From positions 1-40,633 of IMG/VR virus record IMGVR_UViG_3300048833_000705: a stretch of DNA of 40,633 nucleotides, one strand, 5' to 3'. The position numbers were made by a program, and so were the translations under genes. The DNA is from a virus. How positions within the stretch are numbered: position 1 is the stretch's first letter; each line of letters starts with the position of its first letter. Positions 1-7,741 of the stretch are shown here, in pieces. The notes below the pieces were generated by a model. The model saw only the letters and a list, made by a program, of their open reading frames with translations, made no database searches and had not been told where the DNA came from.

Positions 1-180
1 ATGAGCCCCCGCCGGTCAGCGCCGCGTCGCGCCCCTGACGCCAACCTCCACCCGCTCCACATCGCCGAACGCCGCATCGCCGAGGTGCGGACCGCGTCGC
101 TCATCGCCCTCCTGGTGGTGGCGGCGGCGCCGGTGGTCGCCTCGGCCGTCGCCATCCTCCGCATCGCGGTGCTGCCATGA
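1..180 (+). CDS. small single-span membrane protein, unknown function
   Basis: The frame is open from an ATG at the first base to a TGA at 178-180 (59 residues). The true start could lie upstream of the window. The first 36 residues are basic and polar. They are followed by one hydrophobic stretch (about residues 37-55, rich in Leu, Val and Ala) that can span the membrane once. The stop overlaps the ATG of the next gene (ATGA at 177-180), which suggests translational coupling. No family is recognised. Position just left of the early region makes phage origin likely but unproven. Confidence 0.5.
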   Translation: MSPRRSAPRRAPDANLHPLHIAERRIAEVRTASLIALLVVAAAPVVASAVAILRIAVLP

Positions 181-344
181 CGCTGGTCGGCATCATCCTC
201 GGCGCCCTCAGCGGCTTCGTCGTCGGCTTCGCGGTCGCCGGGCTGATCGCCTGGTTTCTGCTCGGCACCTGGGCCGTCCTCATCTGCTGGCTCGGCTTCG
301 TCGTCGGCCTCACCGCCGGCGCCGCCATCGGGTGGAGAACGTGA
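177..344 (+). CDS. small two-span membrane protein, unknown function
   Basis: This 55-residue reading frame is almost entirely hydrophobic. Gly/Val/Phe-rich segments at about residues 3-25 and 27-50 are consistent with two closely spaced membrane helices, and it ends in a basic WRT tail. It overlaps the preceding gene by 4 bases and the following ATG by 1 base, so the three appear to be one transcript. The size and shape resemble holin-like or superinfection-exclusion proteins, but nothing specific supports either role. It is too short to be called by homology here. Confidence 0.5.
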   Translation: MTLVGIILGALSGFVVGFAVAGLIAWFLLGTWAVLICWLGFVVGLTAGAAIGWRT

Positions 345-799
345 TGGCGCGCAGCACCTGGCTCCTCTGCCGGCCCAACCCGGATGCGCCCGAGGGCGTC
401 GTGTTCTGGTCGGGCGCGGCGGACACCGTAGACGCGGCGCATGGCGGCCGGGCGGTGGTGGCCTCGGTCACGCTGTTCCGCGCCGAGGCGGCGGAGGTCG
501 CCGACCTCGCCGCCGCGCAACTGCTCGCCCGGCTGTTCGAGGCCATGGGGCCGGCGGCTGCGCCGGCGTCATGGGTGGTGATGCCGGCGGCAATCGCGCT
601 CCCGTCGCCGTATCGCCCGCAGGAGAAGGCCAGGGAGGAACGGGGCCGCGGCGCGACGGCAGAAGACGTCGTTGCCCTGCGCGCTGCCCTGTCCTGTGAC
701 TTCTCCCGCGAGGCCGCGCGCGCCACGCGGCGTGAAGCGATCTCGGAATTGGTCTTTGAGGCGAAGGCAAAGATCAATCGTGAATCGAAGGCGGAATGA
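344..799 (+). CDS. hypothetical protein, 151 aa
   Basis: The ATG at 344 overlaps the previous TGA (TGATG); a GTG at 332 is in frame and could extend it by four residues. The first half looks like a compact alpha/beta domain, with a WLLCRPNPDAPEG start and an Ala-rich helix. The last 60 residues are charged and helical, rich in Arg, Glu and Lys. The family is not recognised. The 3' end overlaps the convergent minus-strand gene by 26 bases, and its last codons lie in the same lower-GC stretch. That may mean the tail was acquired or altered when the neighbour inserted. Confidence 0.5.
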   Translation: MARSTWLLCRPNPDAPEGVVFWSGAADTVDAAHGGRAVVASVTLFRAEAAEVADLAAAQLLARLFEAMGPAAAPASWVVMPAAIALPSPYRPQEKAREERGRGATAEDVVALRAALSCDFSREAARATRREAISELVFEAKAKINRESKAE

Positions 800-1115
800 G
801 GTCTGAGATGAGATCTTCCAGCCGCTCTTCCGCCGCCTGCCGCAACACCCTTCGCGCCTCGGATTGCCGAGGTCCGGCGGCATCGGGTATGGCCGCTGCG
901 ATGCTTGCAAGGCTGATGCGTCGAAACTCGTCCCGGAATCGCGTGACAGAGAATGACGGGCATGCACGCTCCAGCTCATGCAGCAGAAGATTGAACGCGA
1001 ATGTCGTGGCGCCTTCAATGATGCCGCTCACGACACCTTTGTTCTCTCCATCTGCCATCTCTTCCAGCCGTTTTATTCTGGCTTCCAGCGCGTCAAAGCG
1101 TTCTCCGTACATCAT
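774..1115 (-). CDS. minus-strand hypothetical protein in the repressor position
   Basis: This is the only convincing minus-strand gene. I start it at the ATG at 1115 (a second ATG follows at once), preceded by a purine-rich GGGGGAAC ribosome site; this gives 113 residues. An upstream extension of the frame to 1274 would run through the divergent intergenic region and is not favoured. The N-terminus is a short coiled coil (ERFDALEARIKRLEEM), followed by a small-residue helical core and a charged C-terminus. There is no evident helix-turn-helix. The stretch is visibly less GC-rich than its neighbours. Position and orientation match the Mu c repressor, but the sequence gives no support for that function. 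A moron (independently acquired) gene is an equal alternative. Confidence 0.5.
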   Translation of the reverse strand: MMYGERFDALEARIKRLEEMADGENKGVVSGIIEGATTFAFNLLLHELERACPSFSVTRFRDEFRRISLASIAAAIPDAAGPRQSEARRVLRQAAEERLEDLISDLIPPSIHD

Positions 1116-1236
1116 TTTATGTTCCCCCGACTCGCCTAGTGCAATGTCGAGTGTAGGGGAAAGGGCGGGCGCGCGGGATGTTGCCCTGATTAAGCCCCCG
1201 CGTGCCCGCCTCTCACATCTGCGGGGGGGGGGTAGC
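1116..1236. promoter_or_regulatory. divergent control region between minus-strand gene and early operon
   Basis: These 121 bases separate the minus-strand gene from the first early gene and should hold both promoters, by analogy with the Mu operator region. No good -35/-10 pair can be read for either strand. A stem of 7 bp (1195-1201 with 1221-1227) encloses a 19-base loop just before the early start. Its right arm runs into a 10-G homopolymer. Confidence 0.4.
1223..1232 (+). repeat. 10-G homopolymer at the start of the early operon
   Basis: Ten consecutive G residues end 4 bases before the ATG at 1237 and occupy the ribosome-binding position. The first five can pair with CCCCC at 1195-1199. 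A change in tract length would alter the spacing or strength of the ribosome site, or the hairpin. Confidence 0.8.
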
Positions 1237-1410
1237 ATGAAAGCGCCCGCCGCCAAGCTCCGCACCGTCACCATCCGGCTCGACGCAGAGACCTATGGCC
1301 GCCTCGCGGTGATCGCGATGCAGGGCCGCACGACGCTCGCCGAGGCTGCCGCCGCCATCATTCGCGCCGTGGCCGAGGATGACGCCGCGGCCCATCGGAG
1401 GCGCGGCTGA
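1237..1410 (+). CDS. ribbon-helix-helix-like early regulator
   Basis: This 57-residue protein has the layout of an Arc/MetJ/CopG-type DNA-binding domain. A basic N-terminus leads into a short strand (LRTVTIRLD, about residues 8-16). Two helices follow (AETYGRLAVIAMQ and LAEAAAAIIRAVAE). It is first in the early operon, the place of Ner in Mu, so a role in turning down early transcription or choosing lysis versus lysogeny is a reasonable inference. Translation starts behind the 10-G tract. The ORF could be opened further upstream in this frame, but the residues there look non-coding. Confidence 0.55.
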   Translation: MKAPAAKLRTVTIRLDAETYGRLAVIAMQGRTTLAEAAAAIIRAVAEDDAAAHRRRG

Positions 1411-1412
1411 TC

Positions 1413-1868
1413 ATGGCGCGCCGGCGGGACACCCTCACCATGGACCTGCTGGACTGGCAGCCGCCGCGCGTCGCGGTGGGCTATGGCGAGAGCGAGACGC
1501 GCGGCCCGCTCGACCTCGTCATTGCGCGCCTGGTGTCGACCGCCCTCAAGCAGGCGCGCGAGACCCGCGCCGAGATCGCGCGTCAGATGACGGCCTATCT
1601 CGGCCGGCCCGTGTCGGCGACGACGCTGGATGCCTGGGCGAGCCCCGCCCGCAGCAACAACCGCATCCCGCTCGACGCCTTTGTCGCCTTGATCGAGGTC
1701 ACCGGCGACCTGGACCTCCTCGGTTGGCTGCCGGGCCTGCATGGCCACGTCGTGGTGCCGGCGCGCTACGCCGACCTGATCGAACACCACCTCCTGGAGG
1801 AGAAGGAGGCCGAGATCGCTCGCCGGAAGGCCGCGGCGCTCGCCCGATACAAAGGGGGGCGCCGGTGA
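1413..1868 (+). CDS. putative DNA-binding early protein of Mu-like phages
   Basis: A 151-residue protein immediately upstream of the transposase. Residues 30-95 resemble a helical DNA-binding domain. They include a run beginning ETRAEIARQMTAYLGRPVS, which reads like a helix-turn-helix, then TTLDAWASPARSNNRIPLD and a helix-rich GDLDLLGWLPG segment. The C-terminus is a charged helix rich in Glu and Lys. Proteins of this kind commonly precede A in Mu-like prophages of alphaproteobacteria (family knowledge, name not recalled). Its stop overlaps the GTG start of A, so the two are probably translationally coupled. Confidence 0.65.
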   Translation: MARRRDTLTMDLLDWQPPRVAVGYGESETRGPLDLVIARLVSTALKQARETRAEIARQMTAYLGRPVSATTLDAWASPARSNNRIPLDAFVALIEVTGDLDLLGWLPGLHGHVVVPARYADLIEHHLLEEKEAEIARRKAAALARYKGGRR

Positions 1869-4024
1869 AGGAGTGGTTCTCGGCGCGCGAACTCGCCGAT
1901 CTCGCGCTGCCTGCGCTGCCCGCCACCGAGCGCGGCGTGCGCAAGGTGGCCGACCGCGACGGCTGGAGCCACCGCGCTCGCGCCGGCCTCGGCGGCGGGC
2001 GGGAATATCCCCTCTCAGCGCTCCCCGCCGATGCCCGTGCGGCCTATGTGGCCCGCCACATCCAGGCGCTCGACGTGCCCGTGGACGTGGCGAAGATCGC
2101 CGCCAGCGAGCCGGAGGTGGAGCGCGCGCGGCCGGTGGCGCTGGAGCAGCGCGACGCGCGCCTCGCCATCATCGCCGCGGCCGACCGCTTCGCCGCGGCC
2201 GCCGGCCTCGGCCGCAAGCGCGCCGACGCGCTCTTTGCCGACGCCTATGCGGCAGGATCGATCGAGGTGGCCGATTGGGTGCGGGCCTCGGTGCGGGCCT
2301 TCCGGCCGCGCATGCTGGCCTACTGGCGGGCGAACGTCGCGGCCGGCGCCACACACCGCCTCGCGGTGGACAAGGGCGCCACGCGCCGCGGCAAGGGCCT
2401 GCTGGACACCGCCAATGCCGGCGACGTGAAGGTGTTCTGCCTCGCGCTGCTCTCGCGCAACCCTCTGCTCACGGCGGACCATATCCGCGACCTGGTGGGC
2501 GGACACTTCGGCCCGACGCTCCAGGCCGGCGCGCGCACCGTGCCGCTGCCGCCCATCCGCACCTTTCAAGCGGCTTTGAAGGGGTGGAAGGAGGCGCACA
2601 AGGTCGAGCTCTGCGCGCTCACCAATCCGGACGCCTTCAAGTCGAAATATCGCCTCTCCGGCTCGAACTCCATGGCGCACGTGCGCGCCCCGAACCAGCT
2701 CTGGATGATCGATGCGTCGCCGGTCGACATGCTGTGCGTGGACGGGCGCCACAGCATCTATGTGGCCATCGACATCGCCACCCGCCGGATCATGGTCTAC
2801 GTGACCCGCACCCCGCGCAGCGAGGCGGTTTGCCTGCTCATGCGGCGCGCGATCCTGGCTTGGGGCGTGCCCGAGACCGTGAAGACGGACAACGGCTCGG
2901 ACTTCGTCGCCCGCCACACCCAGCGCGTGTTCTCTGGCATCGGCATCGCCCGCTGGCTCTCCGACCCGTTCGCCCCCGAGCAGAAGGGCCACGTGGAGCG
3001 CGCCATCGGCACCTTTCAGCGCGGATGCGTGCGCCTGCTGGACGGCTTCATCGGCCACTCGGTGGCGGACCGGAAGGTGATCGAGGCGCGCAAGAGCTTC
3101 GCCGAGCGCCTCGGCGAGGACCCGCGCGAGGCCCTGTGCGTCGAGCTCACGGCCGCCGAGGTCCAGCGCTACGCCGACCAGTGGGTGGCGACAAAGTACG
3201 CGCACAAGCCGCACGAGGGCCTTGGCGGCGCCACGCCCTTCGAGGCGGCGGCCGCTTCGCGCGAGCCCATTCGCACGGTGGATGCGCGCGCCCTGGACAT
3301 GCTGCTCGCCCCCGCCGCCGGAAAGGACGGCGTCCGCACCGCCACCAAGCGCGGCGTCCGCATCGACGGCTGGCACTACCTCGCGCCGCACGTGATGCCC
3401 GAAACGCAGGTCATGGTCCGCATGGACCCGGCCGACCTGGGCCGCGCCTACCTCTTCGACCTTTCCGGCGCCGAGTATCTCGGCGAGGCCGCGTGCCCCG
3501 AGCTCGCCGGCATCGATCCCAAGGCGGCCGTGGCGGCCGCGCGCGCCGAACAGGCCCGCATCATCGCCGAGCGCACCGCCGCCGCCCGCGCCGAGGCCAA
3601 GCGCCAGACCAAGGGCCCGCGCCTCATCGACCTCGCTCTGCGCCACCAGGCGCGCGAGGCGGGGACGCTGGTGGCCTTCCCCAAGCGCACCGAGGCGCAC
3701 ACCCCGCCCGCGCTCGACGCCGCCGCAATGGCGGCCCGGCCGGCGGCGCCGGCGCCCCTTTCCGAAGACCTCCGCGCCATGCGCGCGCAGCTGGTGGCCA
3801 ACGAGGCCGCCCCCGACGCCACCGTGCGTCCTCTCCGCTCCGCCGACACCCCGAAGGCCCGCTGGGCTCGGGCGGTGGACCTGGAACGGCGCCTCGCCCG
3901 CGGCGAGGCCCTCGCGGCCGAAGAGACCCAATGGCTCCTCGGCTACGCGACCGGCCCCGAATACCGGGGCTTCCGGCTGACCTACGGGCCAGCCGACGAG
4001 CAGAGCCCGGCTTCGGCCGGGTGA
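1865..4024 (+). CDS. A: transposase A (MuA-like DDE recombinase)
   Basis: This protein (719 residues) cuts and joins phage ends to target DNA in integration and replicative transposition. I use the GTG at 1865, which overlaps the previous stop; the frame's first residues from there (KEWFSARELADLA) are the typical Mu-type N-terminal DNA-binding start. The integrase core follows. Asp283 lies in WMIDASPVD, Asp342 in VKTDNGSDF and Glu378 in KGHVERAIG, giving 35 residues between the last two (DD35E). A Mu-transposase C-terminal beta domain follows (about residues 470-560). An Ala/Arg/Lys-rich region then probably contacts protein B. All three catalytic acids are intact. Confidence 0.95.
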   Translation: MKEWFSARELADLALPALPATERGVRKVADRDGWSHRARAGLGGGREYPLSALPADARAAYVARHIQALDVPVDVAKIAASEPEVERARPVALEQRDARLAIIAAADRFAAAAGLGRKRADALFADAYAAGSIEVADWVRASVRAFRPRMLAYWRANVAAGATHRLAVDKGATRRGKGLLDTANAGDVKVFCLALLSRNPLLTADHIRDLVGGHFGPTLQAGARTVPLPPIRTFQAALKGWKEAHKVELCALTNPDAFKSKYRLSGSNSMAHVRAPNQLWMIDASPVDMLCVDGRHSIYVAIDIATRRIMVYVTRTPRSEAVCLLMRRAILAWGVPETVKTDNGSDFVARHTQRVFSGIGIARWLSDPFAPEQKGHVERAIGTFQRGCVRLLDGFIGHSVADRKVIEARKSFAERLGEDPREALCVELTAAEVQRYADQWVATKYAHKPHEGLGGATPFEAAAASREPIRTVDARALDMLLAPAAGKDGVRTATKRGVRIDGWHYLAPHVMPETQVMVRMDPADLGRAYLFDLSGAEYLGEAACPELAGIDPKAAVAAARAEQARIIAERTAAARAEAKRQTKGPRLIDLALRHQAREAGTLVAFPKRTEAHTPPALDAAAMAARPAAPAPLSEDLRAMRAQLVANEAAPDATVRPLRSADTPKARWARAVDLERRLARGEALAAEETQWLLGYATGPEYRGFRLTYGPADEQSPASAG
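2564..2582 (+). repeat. TTNAA repeat pair, copy 1 (inside A)
   Basis: TTCAA at 2565-2569 and TTGAA at 2576-2580 lie 11 bp apart with GC-rich flanks, forming an imperfect palindrome inside the transposase gene. It is one of several copies of the same layout in the window. Confidence 0.5.
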
Positions 4025-4050
4025 ACTGACCCATCTCACAGGGGACCGAG

Positions 4051-4788
4051 ATGCTGAAGGATGCGGCAATCAAAGGGCCGGTCGCGACGAGCAACGTCGC
4101 GGCTTTCATGATGTTGGCGACGAAGCTCATCGAGCGCGACCCGAATGCGCCGGGGCTCGGCGTTTTCCACGGGCCGTCCGGCTACGGGAAGACCTACGCC
4201 TCGATTTTCGCGCAGAACAAGACGCGCGCGCTGCGCGTCGAGGTCAGCGACTATTGGACCCGCAAGACGCTGCTCAAGGCGATCCTCGCCGAGGCTGGGC
4301 AGGCGGGGCGCGGCACCATCGCCGACATGGCCGAAGAGGTGATCCGCCTGCTGGGCGATGAACCCTCCCGGCCGCTCATCATCGACGAGGCCGACCGCCT
4401 CGTGGACCGCGGGATGATTGAGCTCGTGCGCGACCTGCACGACAAGAGCACCGCGCCCATCATCCTGATCGGCGAGGAGCGCCTGCCCGCCAAGATCGAG
4501 CAGCACGAGCGCGTGCACAACCGGGTGCTGGATTGGGCCGGCGCCGTGGCCGCCGACCTCGACGACGCGCGCAGCCTGGCCGCCTCCATCTGCCGCGGCA
4601 TCACGGTAGCGGACGATCTCCTGGATCAGATCGTGAAAGAGAGCGAGGGGCGCGCGCGGCGGATCGTCGTGAACCTGGTGCGCGTCGGCGAGCTCGCCCG
4701 GAACACCGGCGTGAAGGCCGTGGACAAGCAGAAGTGGGGTCAGCACCACTTTTACGATGGCCGCGCGCCAAAGCCGAGGGGGCGGTGA
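4051..4788 (+). CDS. B: transposition protein B (MuB-like AAA+ ATPase)
   Basis: This 245-residue ATPase would bind target DNA, activate A and steer integration away from phage DNA, as MuB does. The Walker A motif GPSGYGKT is at residues 41-48 and Walker B (LIIDEAD, Asp112-Glu113) follows. The C-terminal part carries the helical AAA+ lid. It is shorter than MuB, which has an extra N-terminal DNA-binding domain. A 26-base gap with an AGGGG ribosome site separates it from A. The stop overlaps the next ATG by one base. Confidence 0.92.
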   Translation: MLKDAAIKGPVATSNVAAFMMLATKLIERDPNAPGLGVFHGPSGYGKTYASIFAQNKTRALRVEVSDYWTRKTLLKAILAEAGQAGRGTIADMAEEVIRLLGDEPSRPLIIDEADRLVDRGMIELVRDLHDKSTAPIILIGEERLPAKIEQHERVHNRVLDWAGAVAADLDDARSLAASICRGITVADDLLDQIVKESEGRARRIVVNLVRVGELARNTGVKAVDKQKWGQHHFYDGRAPKPRGR

Positions 4789-5420
4789 TGGGCGGCCGCC
4801 CCACTCCCGAGCTCGCCGCGCTCAACGTGCATGTGCCGCGCGGCCATGCGGGCTATTGGGAAATCATCCGCGCACTCGACAGGGCCGGCCCCTGGACGAC
4901 GAGCGACGTGGTCGGCCGCACGAATGCCGCCAAGCAATCGGCTGCGGACTATATCCAGCGCCTCGTCCGGGCGGGGATTGCCGTGCCATCCGGTGAACGC
5001 CCTACTGCCCGGCCCGGCTGCATCGAGGATGCCGCCCTCTACCGGCTCGCGCGCCGACCGGCGCTGGCGCCGCGGTTGCGCCGGGACGGCAGCGAAAGCC
5101 CACCCACCCGACAGCAGCAGATGTGGACCGCCATGCGGTCGCTGGCGACGTTCAGCTTCCGGGAGCTCGCCCACGCCGCCTCGACAGACGACGTCGTCGT
5201 CTCCGTCGTTGCAGCGAAGGACTATGTGAGCCGTCTCGGCCTTGCCGGCTACCTCACCGCCGTCCAGCCAGGCCGGCCGGGTACGCCCACCATCTGGCGC
5301 CTCAAGCCGTCGATGAACACCGGCCCGCTCGCACCGCTGATCATGCGAACGAAGTTCGTGTGGGACGCCAACCGCGGCGCGGTCGTGGGCCAGCCCGAGC
5401 CCGCCGAGGTGCAGCCATGA
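4788..5420 (+). CDS. hypothetical early protein with two winged-helix-like repeats
   Basis: A 210-residue protein encoded directly after B. Two similar blocks can be seen. Residues 15-85 read GHAGYWEIIRAL, WTTSDVVGRT and a helix ending YIQRLVRAGIA. Residues 105-175 read RQQQMWTAMRSL, FSFRELAHAAS and a helix ending YVSRLGLAGYL. Each looks like a winged helix (helix, helix-turn-helix, wing), so DNA binding is inferred. The function in the phage is unknown. It overlaps B by one base and the next ATG by four. Confidence 0.7.
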   Translation: MGGRPTPELAALNVHVPRGHAGYWEIIRALDRAGPWTTSDVVGRTNAAKQSAADYIQRLVRAGIAVPSGERPTARPGCIEDAALYRLARRPALAPRLRRDGSESPPTRQQQMWTAMRSLATFSFRELAHAASTDDVVVSVVAAKDYVSRLGLAGYLTAVQPGRPGTPTIWRLKPSMNTGPLAPLIMRTKFVWDANRGAVVGQPEPAEVQP

Positions 5421-5800
5421 CGGCGCGCCCGGCTCCCGACCCTCGCGCACGCGCCGTCGCCGGGTGGGGCGACGCGCCGGATTGGATCATGGCCCTCGCC
5501 GACGCCTGCGCAGCGCGGTCACAGGCGGCGATCGCGCGGCGTCTGCGCGTGTCGACCGGAATGGTCAACATGGCCCTCGCCAACCGATATCGCGGCGATA
5601 TGGGCAAGCTCGAAGAGAAGGTGCGCGGCGCCCTCATGGGGGTGACCGTCACCTGCCCGGTGCTCGGCGAAATCGGCCGCGACCGCTGCATCGCCGAACA
5701 GGCGATGCCCTGGACCGCCGCAAGCTCGGTGCGCACCCGCCTGCACCGCGCCTGCCGCGCCGGATGCCCCCATTCCCGCCTCGGAAAGGACCGCCCATGA
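5417..5800 (+). CDS. helix-turn-helix protein with C-terminal cysteine cluster
   Basis: 127 residues. The middle (SQAAIARRLRVSTGMVNMAL, about residues 35-54) is a clear helix-turn-helix. The C-terminal third has Cys residues in VTCPVLGEIGRDRC and RACRAGCPHS, a spacing consistent with a small zinc site. Similar proteins occur in the early operons of many Mu-like phages and are labelled as transcriptional regulators. What it regulates cannot be told from the sequence. ATGA overlaps at both ends tie it to its neighbours. Confidence 0.7.
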   Translation: MTARPAPDPRARAVAGWGDAPDWIMALADACAARSQAAIARRLRVSTGMVNMALANRYRGDMGKLEEKVRGALMGVTVTCPVLGEIGRDRCIAEQAMPWTAASSVRTRLHRACRAGCPHSRLGKDRP

Positions 5801-6147
5801 GCGCGCCCAAGCTCTCCGACGATCTGCGCGCGCTGGCGCTGTTCTACCGCGCGCACGAGTTCACCGGCTGCGAGGTCTCGCCGGCGCGCGCCCGCGAGCT
5901 CGCGGCCCGCCTCGAGGAGCACTTCATCGCCGCGCTCTGCCTGGAGCACGCGCGCGCCGAGCGCGACGAGCTGCTCGCCGTGGCGCGGGACGTCGACCTT
6001 ATGGAGCACGCCCGCGCCGGCGGCCCGTCGCTCAATCGCCTTCGCGAGGTGGCGGCCAAGGCGGCGGCGCCGGTGCCCGACACCAACGTCGTTCTGTTCC
6101 CCATCGTGCCGATCCGGCGCGGCTATGACGATGGAGACGTCGCATGA
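5797..6147 (+). CDS. hypothetical early protein, 116 aa
   Basis: A mostly helical, charged protein, rich in Ala, Arg and Glu up to about residue 95. It ends in a short hydrophobic strand-like stretch (NVVLFPIVPIRRG) and an acidic tail. No family is recognised. ATGA overlaps with both neighbours indicate it is a genuine member of the early operon. Confidence 0.6.
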   Translation: MSAPKLSDDLRALALFYRAHEFTGCEVSPARARELAARLEEHFIAALCLEHARAERDELLAVARDVDLMEHARAGGPSLNRLREVAAKAAAPVPDTNVVLFPIVPIRRGYDDGDVA

Positions 6148-6743
6148 CCTCCATCACGGACGCACCCGAGCCGCCGATCCACCTCATCCTGGAGGTGGTG
6201 GGGGCCATGACCGGAATGTCGGTCGCGCGCCTGCAGTCGGCGCGGCGCGAGGCGGAACTCAGCGTCGCGCGGTTCGTGGGCTACTGGCTTGCCAGCAAGC
6301 TCACCACCCTGTCGCTCGCCGCGATCGGCGTCGAGATGGGCGGGCGCGACCCGACCACGATCCAGCACGGCATCCGCCGGATGGATGAGCTCGTGGCCAA
6401 CAAGGCCGAGCTGCGCGAGCGCCTCGAACACGCGATCTCCACCATCCGCGTCCTGAGCGCCAAGGGCGCATCCCTGCGCCTGGTCACGCGGCCGGATGCC
6501 CAGGGAACGGCCGAGCGCATTCTCGCCGCCGCCCAGGCTGAGCGCGCGGCGGTGACCGCCTCCACCCGCGACATCGTCGCCATGGCGCTGCGCATCGTCC
6601 AACTCACCCGCGCCTGCGAGCTCGCCGCCGATCATCTGGCGGCCGACGAGGCGGGCGAGCCCTCCCAACATGACGACCTCGTCGAGACGCTCGCCGCGCT
6701 CGGCTTCCTGACCATCAAAGAGGAGCAGGCCCATGCAAGTTAA
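6144..6743 (+). CDS. DnaA domain IV-like DNA-binding protein
   Basis: A 199-residue protein whose first 82 residues match the DNA-binding domain IV of the replication initiator DnaA. There is a helix ending in TGMSVARLQSARR, then SVARFVGYWLASKLT, then the DnaA signature-like GGRDPTTIQHGIRRM at 66-80. The AAA+ ATPase domain of DnaA is absent. The remaining 115 residues are helical and unrecognised. It may bind DnaA boxes to recruit or compete with host DnaA, or act as a regulator; neither can be decided here. It overlaps its upstream neighbour by 4 and its downstream neighbour by 11 bases. Confidence 0.8.
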   Translation: MTSITDAPEPPIHLILEVVGAMTGMSVARLQSARREAELSVARFVGYWLASKLTTLSLAAIGVEMGGRDPTTIQHGIRRMDELVANKAELRERLEHAISTIRVLSAKGASLRLVTRPDAQGTAERILAAAQAERAAVTASTRDIVAMALRIVQLTRACELAADHLAADEAGEPSQHDDLVETLAALGFLTIKEEQAHAS

Positions 6744-7377
6744 CGCTACGACGCTGGCCGGCGTCGAGGAGATCAACGGCAAGCGCTACATGCGCGACGC
6801 CGGCGGGCGCCTGGTGCCCGAGGAGCTCGTTAAGGCGGAGCACAAGCTCGAAGACGACACGGTCCGCAAAATCATCGACTACGCCGAAGACTTGAGCGCC
6901 CGCATCTCGCGGTTCCGGGGGCACACCTTCGACGACGTGGCGTCTTTCGTCGAGCTCCTCGCGGAGAAGTATGGCGGCAAGCGCGGCGGCGCAAAGGGCA
7001 ACACCACGCTCACGAGCTATGACGGCTGCCTGCGCGTCGTCGTGCAGGTGCAGGACCAGCTCTCGTTCGGGCCGGAACTCCAGGTCGCGAAAGAGCTCGT
7101 CGACGAATGCATCTCGCAATGGTCGGACGGCGCCGAGCCCGAGCTGTGCGCCTTGGTTCAACACGCCTTCCAGGTGGACAAAGAAGGGCGGATCAACCGG
7201 GCGGCGCTGTTCCAGCTCCGGCGCCTCGTCATCGAGCGTGAGCCCTGGCCCCAGGCGATGGCCGCCTTGAGCGACGCGATCCACGTCATCGGCAGCCGGG
7301 AGTATGTCCGATTCTATCGCCGCGCCGATCCGCGCGGCCGATGGGAGCCGATCACCATCGATCTCGCGGCGGCGTGA
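6733..7377 (+). CDS. DUF3164 family phage protein
   Basis: This 214-residue protein has the features of DUF3164, an uncharacterised family common in the early regions of Mu-like phages. It has an N-terminal INGKRYMRDAGGRLVPEE segment, a central strand-rich part (TTLTSYDGCLRVVVQVQD) and a C-terminal block ending GSREYVRFYRR. The biochemical role is unknown. The start lies 11 bases inside the preceding gene, behind an AGGAGCAGG ribosome site. Confidence 0.85.
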   Translation: MQVNATTLAGVEEINGKRYMRDAGGRLVPEELVKAEHKLEDDTVRKIIDYAEDLSARISRFRGHTFDDVASFVELLAEKYGGKRGGAKGNTTLTSYDGCLRVVVQVQDQLSFGPELQVAKELVDECISQWSDGAEPELCALVQHAFQVDKEGRINRAALFQLRRLVIEREPWPQAMAALSDAIHVIGSREYVRFYRRADPRGRWEPITIDLAAA

Positions 7378-7384
7378 GGGCGGC

Positions 7385-7741
7385 ATGACCCAGCTCCCAA
7401 CCGTCTGGATCGTCCACTCCATCGGCACCCGCGAGGCCCGCGACCTGCGGGCCGCGCGCGAGAAGGACGGGCGCGTGCAGCGCCGGGTGCAGATCCTCGG
7501 CAACAAGGGTGCGCCGGAGACATCCGGCAAGGGGCGGTGGATCGATGCCGCCCTGGTCTACCAGACCGAGGCTGAAGCCAAGGCCGCGCTCCACTTCGCG
7601 CGCCTCCATCGCGATCGGCACAAAATCAACCAGACCCTTGGCGACATCCTGGTGAGCATCGACTTCGTCGCCAGCCTCTCGCTGACCGCCGACCAAGCGG
7701 CGTTGGAACGGCGCCGCGCCGTCGAGGCGGTGCGGTCATGA
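7385..7741 (+). CDS. hypothetical early protein, 118 aa
   Basis: I start this at the ATG at 7385 rather than further upstream, because that ATG follows a GAGGGCGGC ribosome site just after the preceding stop. The N-terminus (TVWIVHSIGTREARDLRAAREK) is mixed alpha/beta. The centre has conserved-looking Arg and Gly residues and the C-terminus is helical. No family is recognised. Its stop overlaps the next ATG by four bases. Confidence 0.6.
   Translation: MTQLPTVWIVHSIGTREARDLRAAREKDGRVQRRVQILGNKGAPETSGKGRWIDAALVYQTEAEAKAALHFARLHRDRHKINQTLGDILVSIDFVASLSLTADQAALERRRAVEAVRS

Noticed and set aside
1112-1145. Minus-strand promoter with -35 TTGCAC and -10 CATAAA at 17-bp spacing
   Set aside because: The -10 box abuts the ATG at 1115, so transcription would start inside the gene. 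It does not fit the assigned start.
2015-4069. Long minus-strand frame of 684 residues opposite the transposase
   Set aside because: It is a shadow of the GC-rich transposase gene. It shows no domain and no ribosome site, and A itself is intact.
5641-5653. GGTGAC-C-GTCACC palindrome in an early gene
   Set aside because: The spacer is 1 base rather than 3 and it lies inside coding sequence encoding Val-Thr repeats. I treat it as chance.
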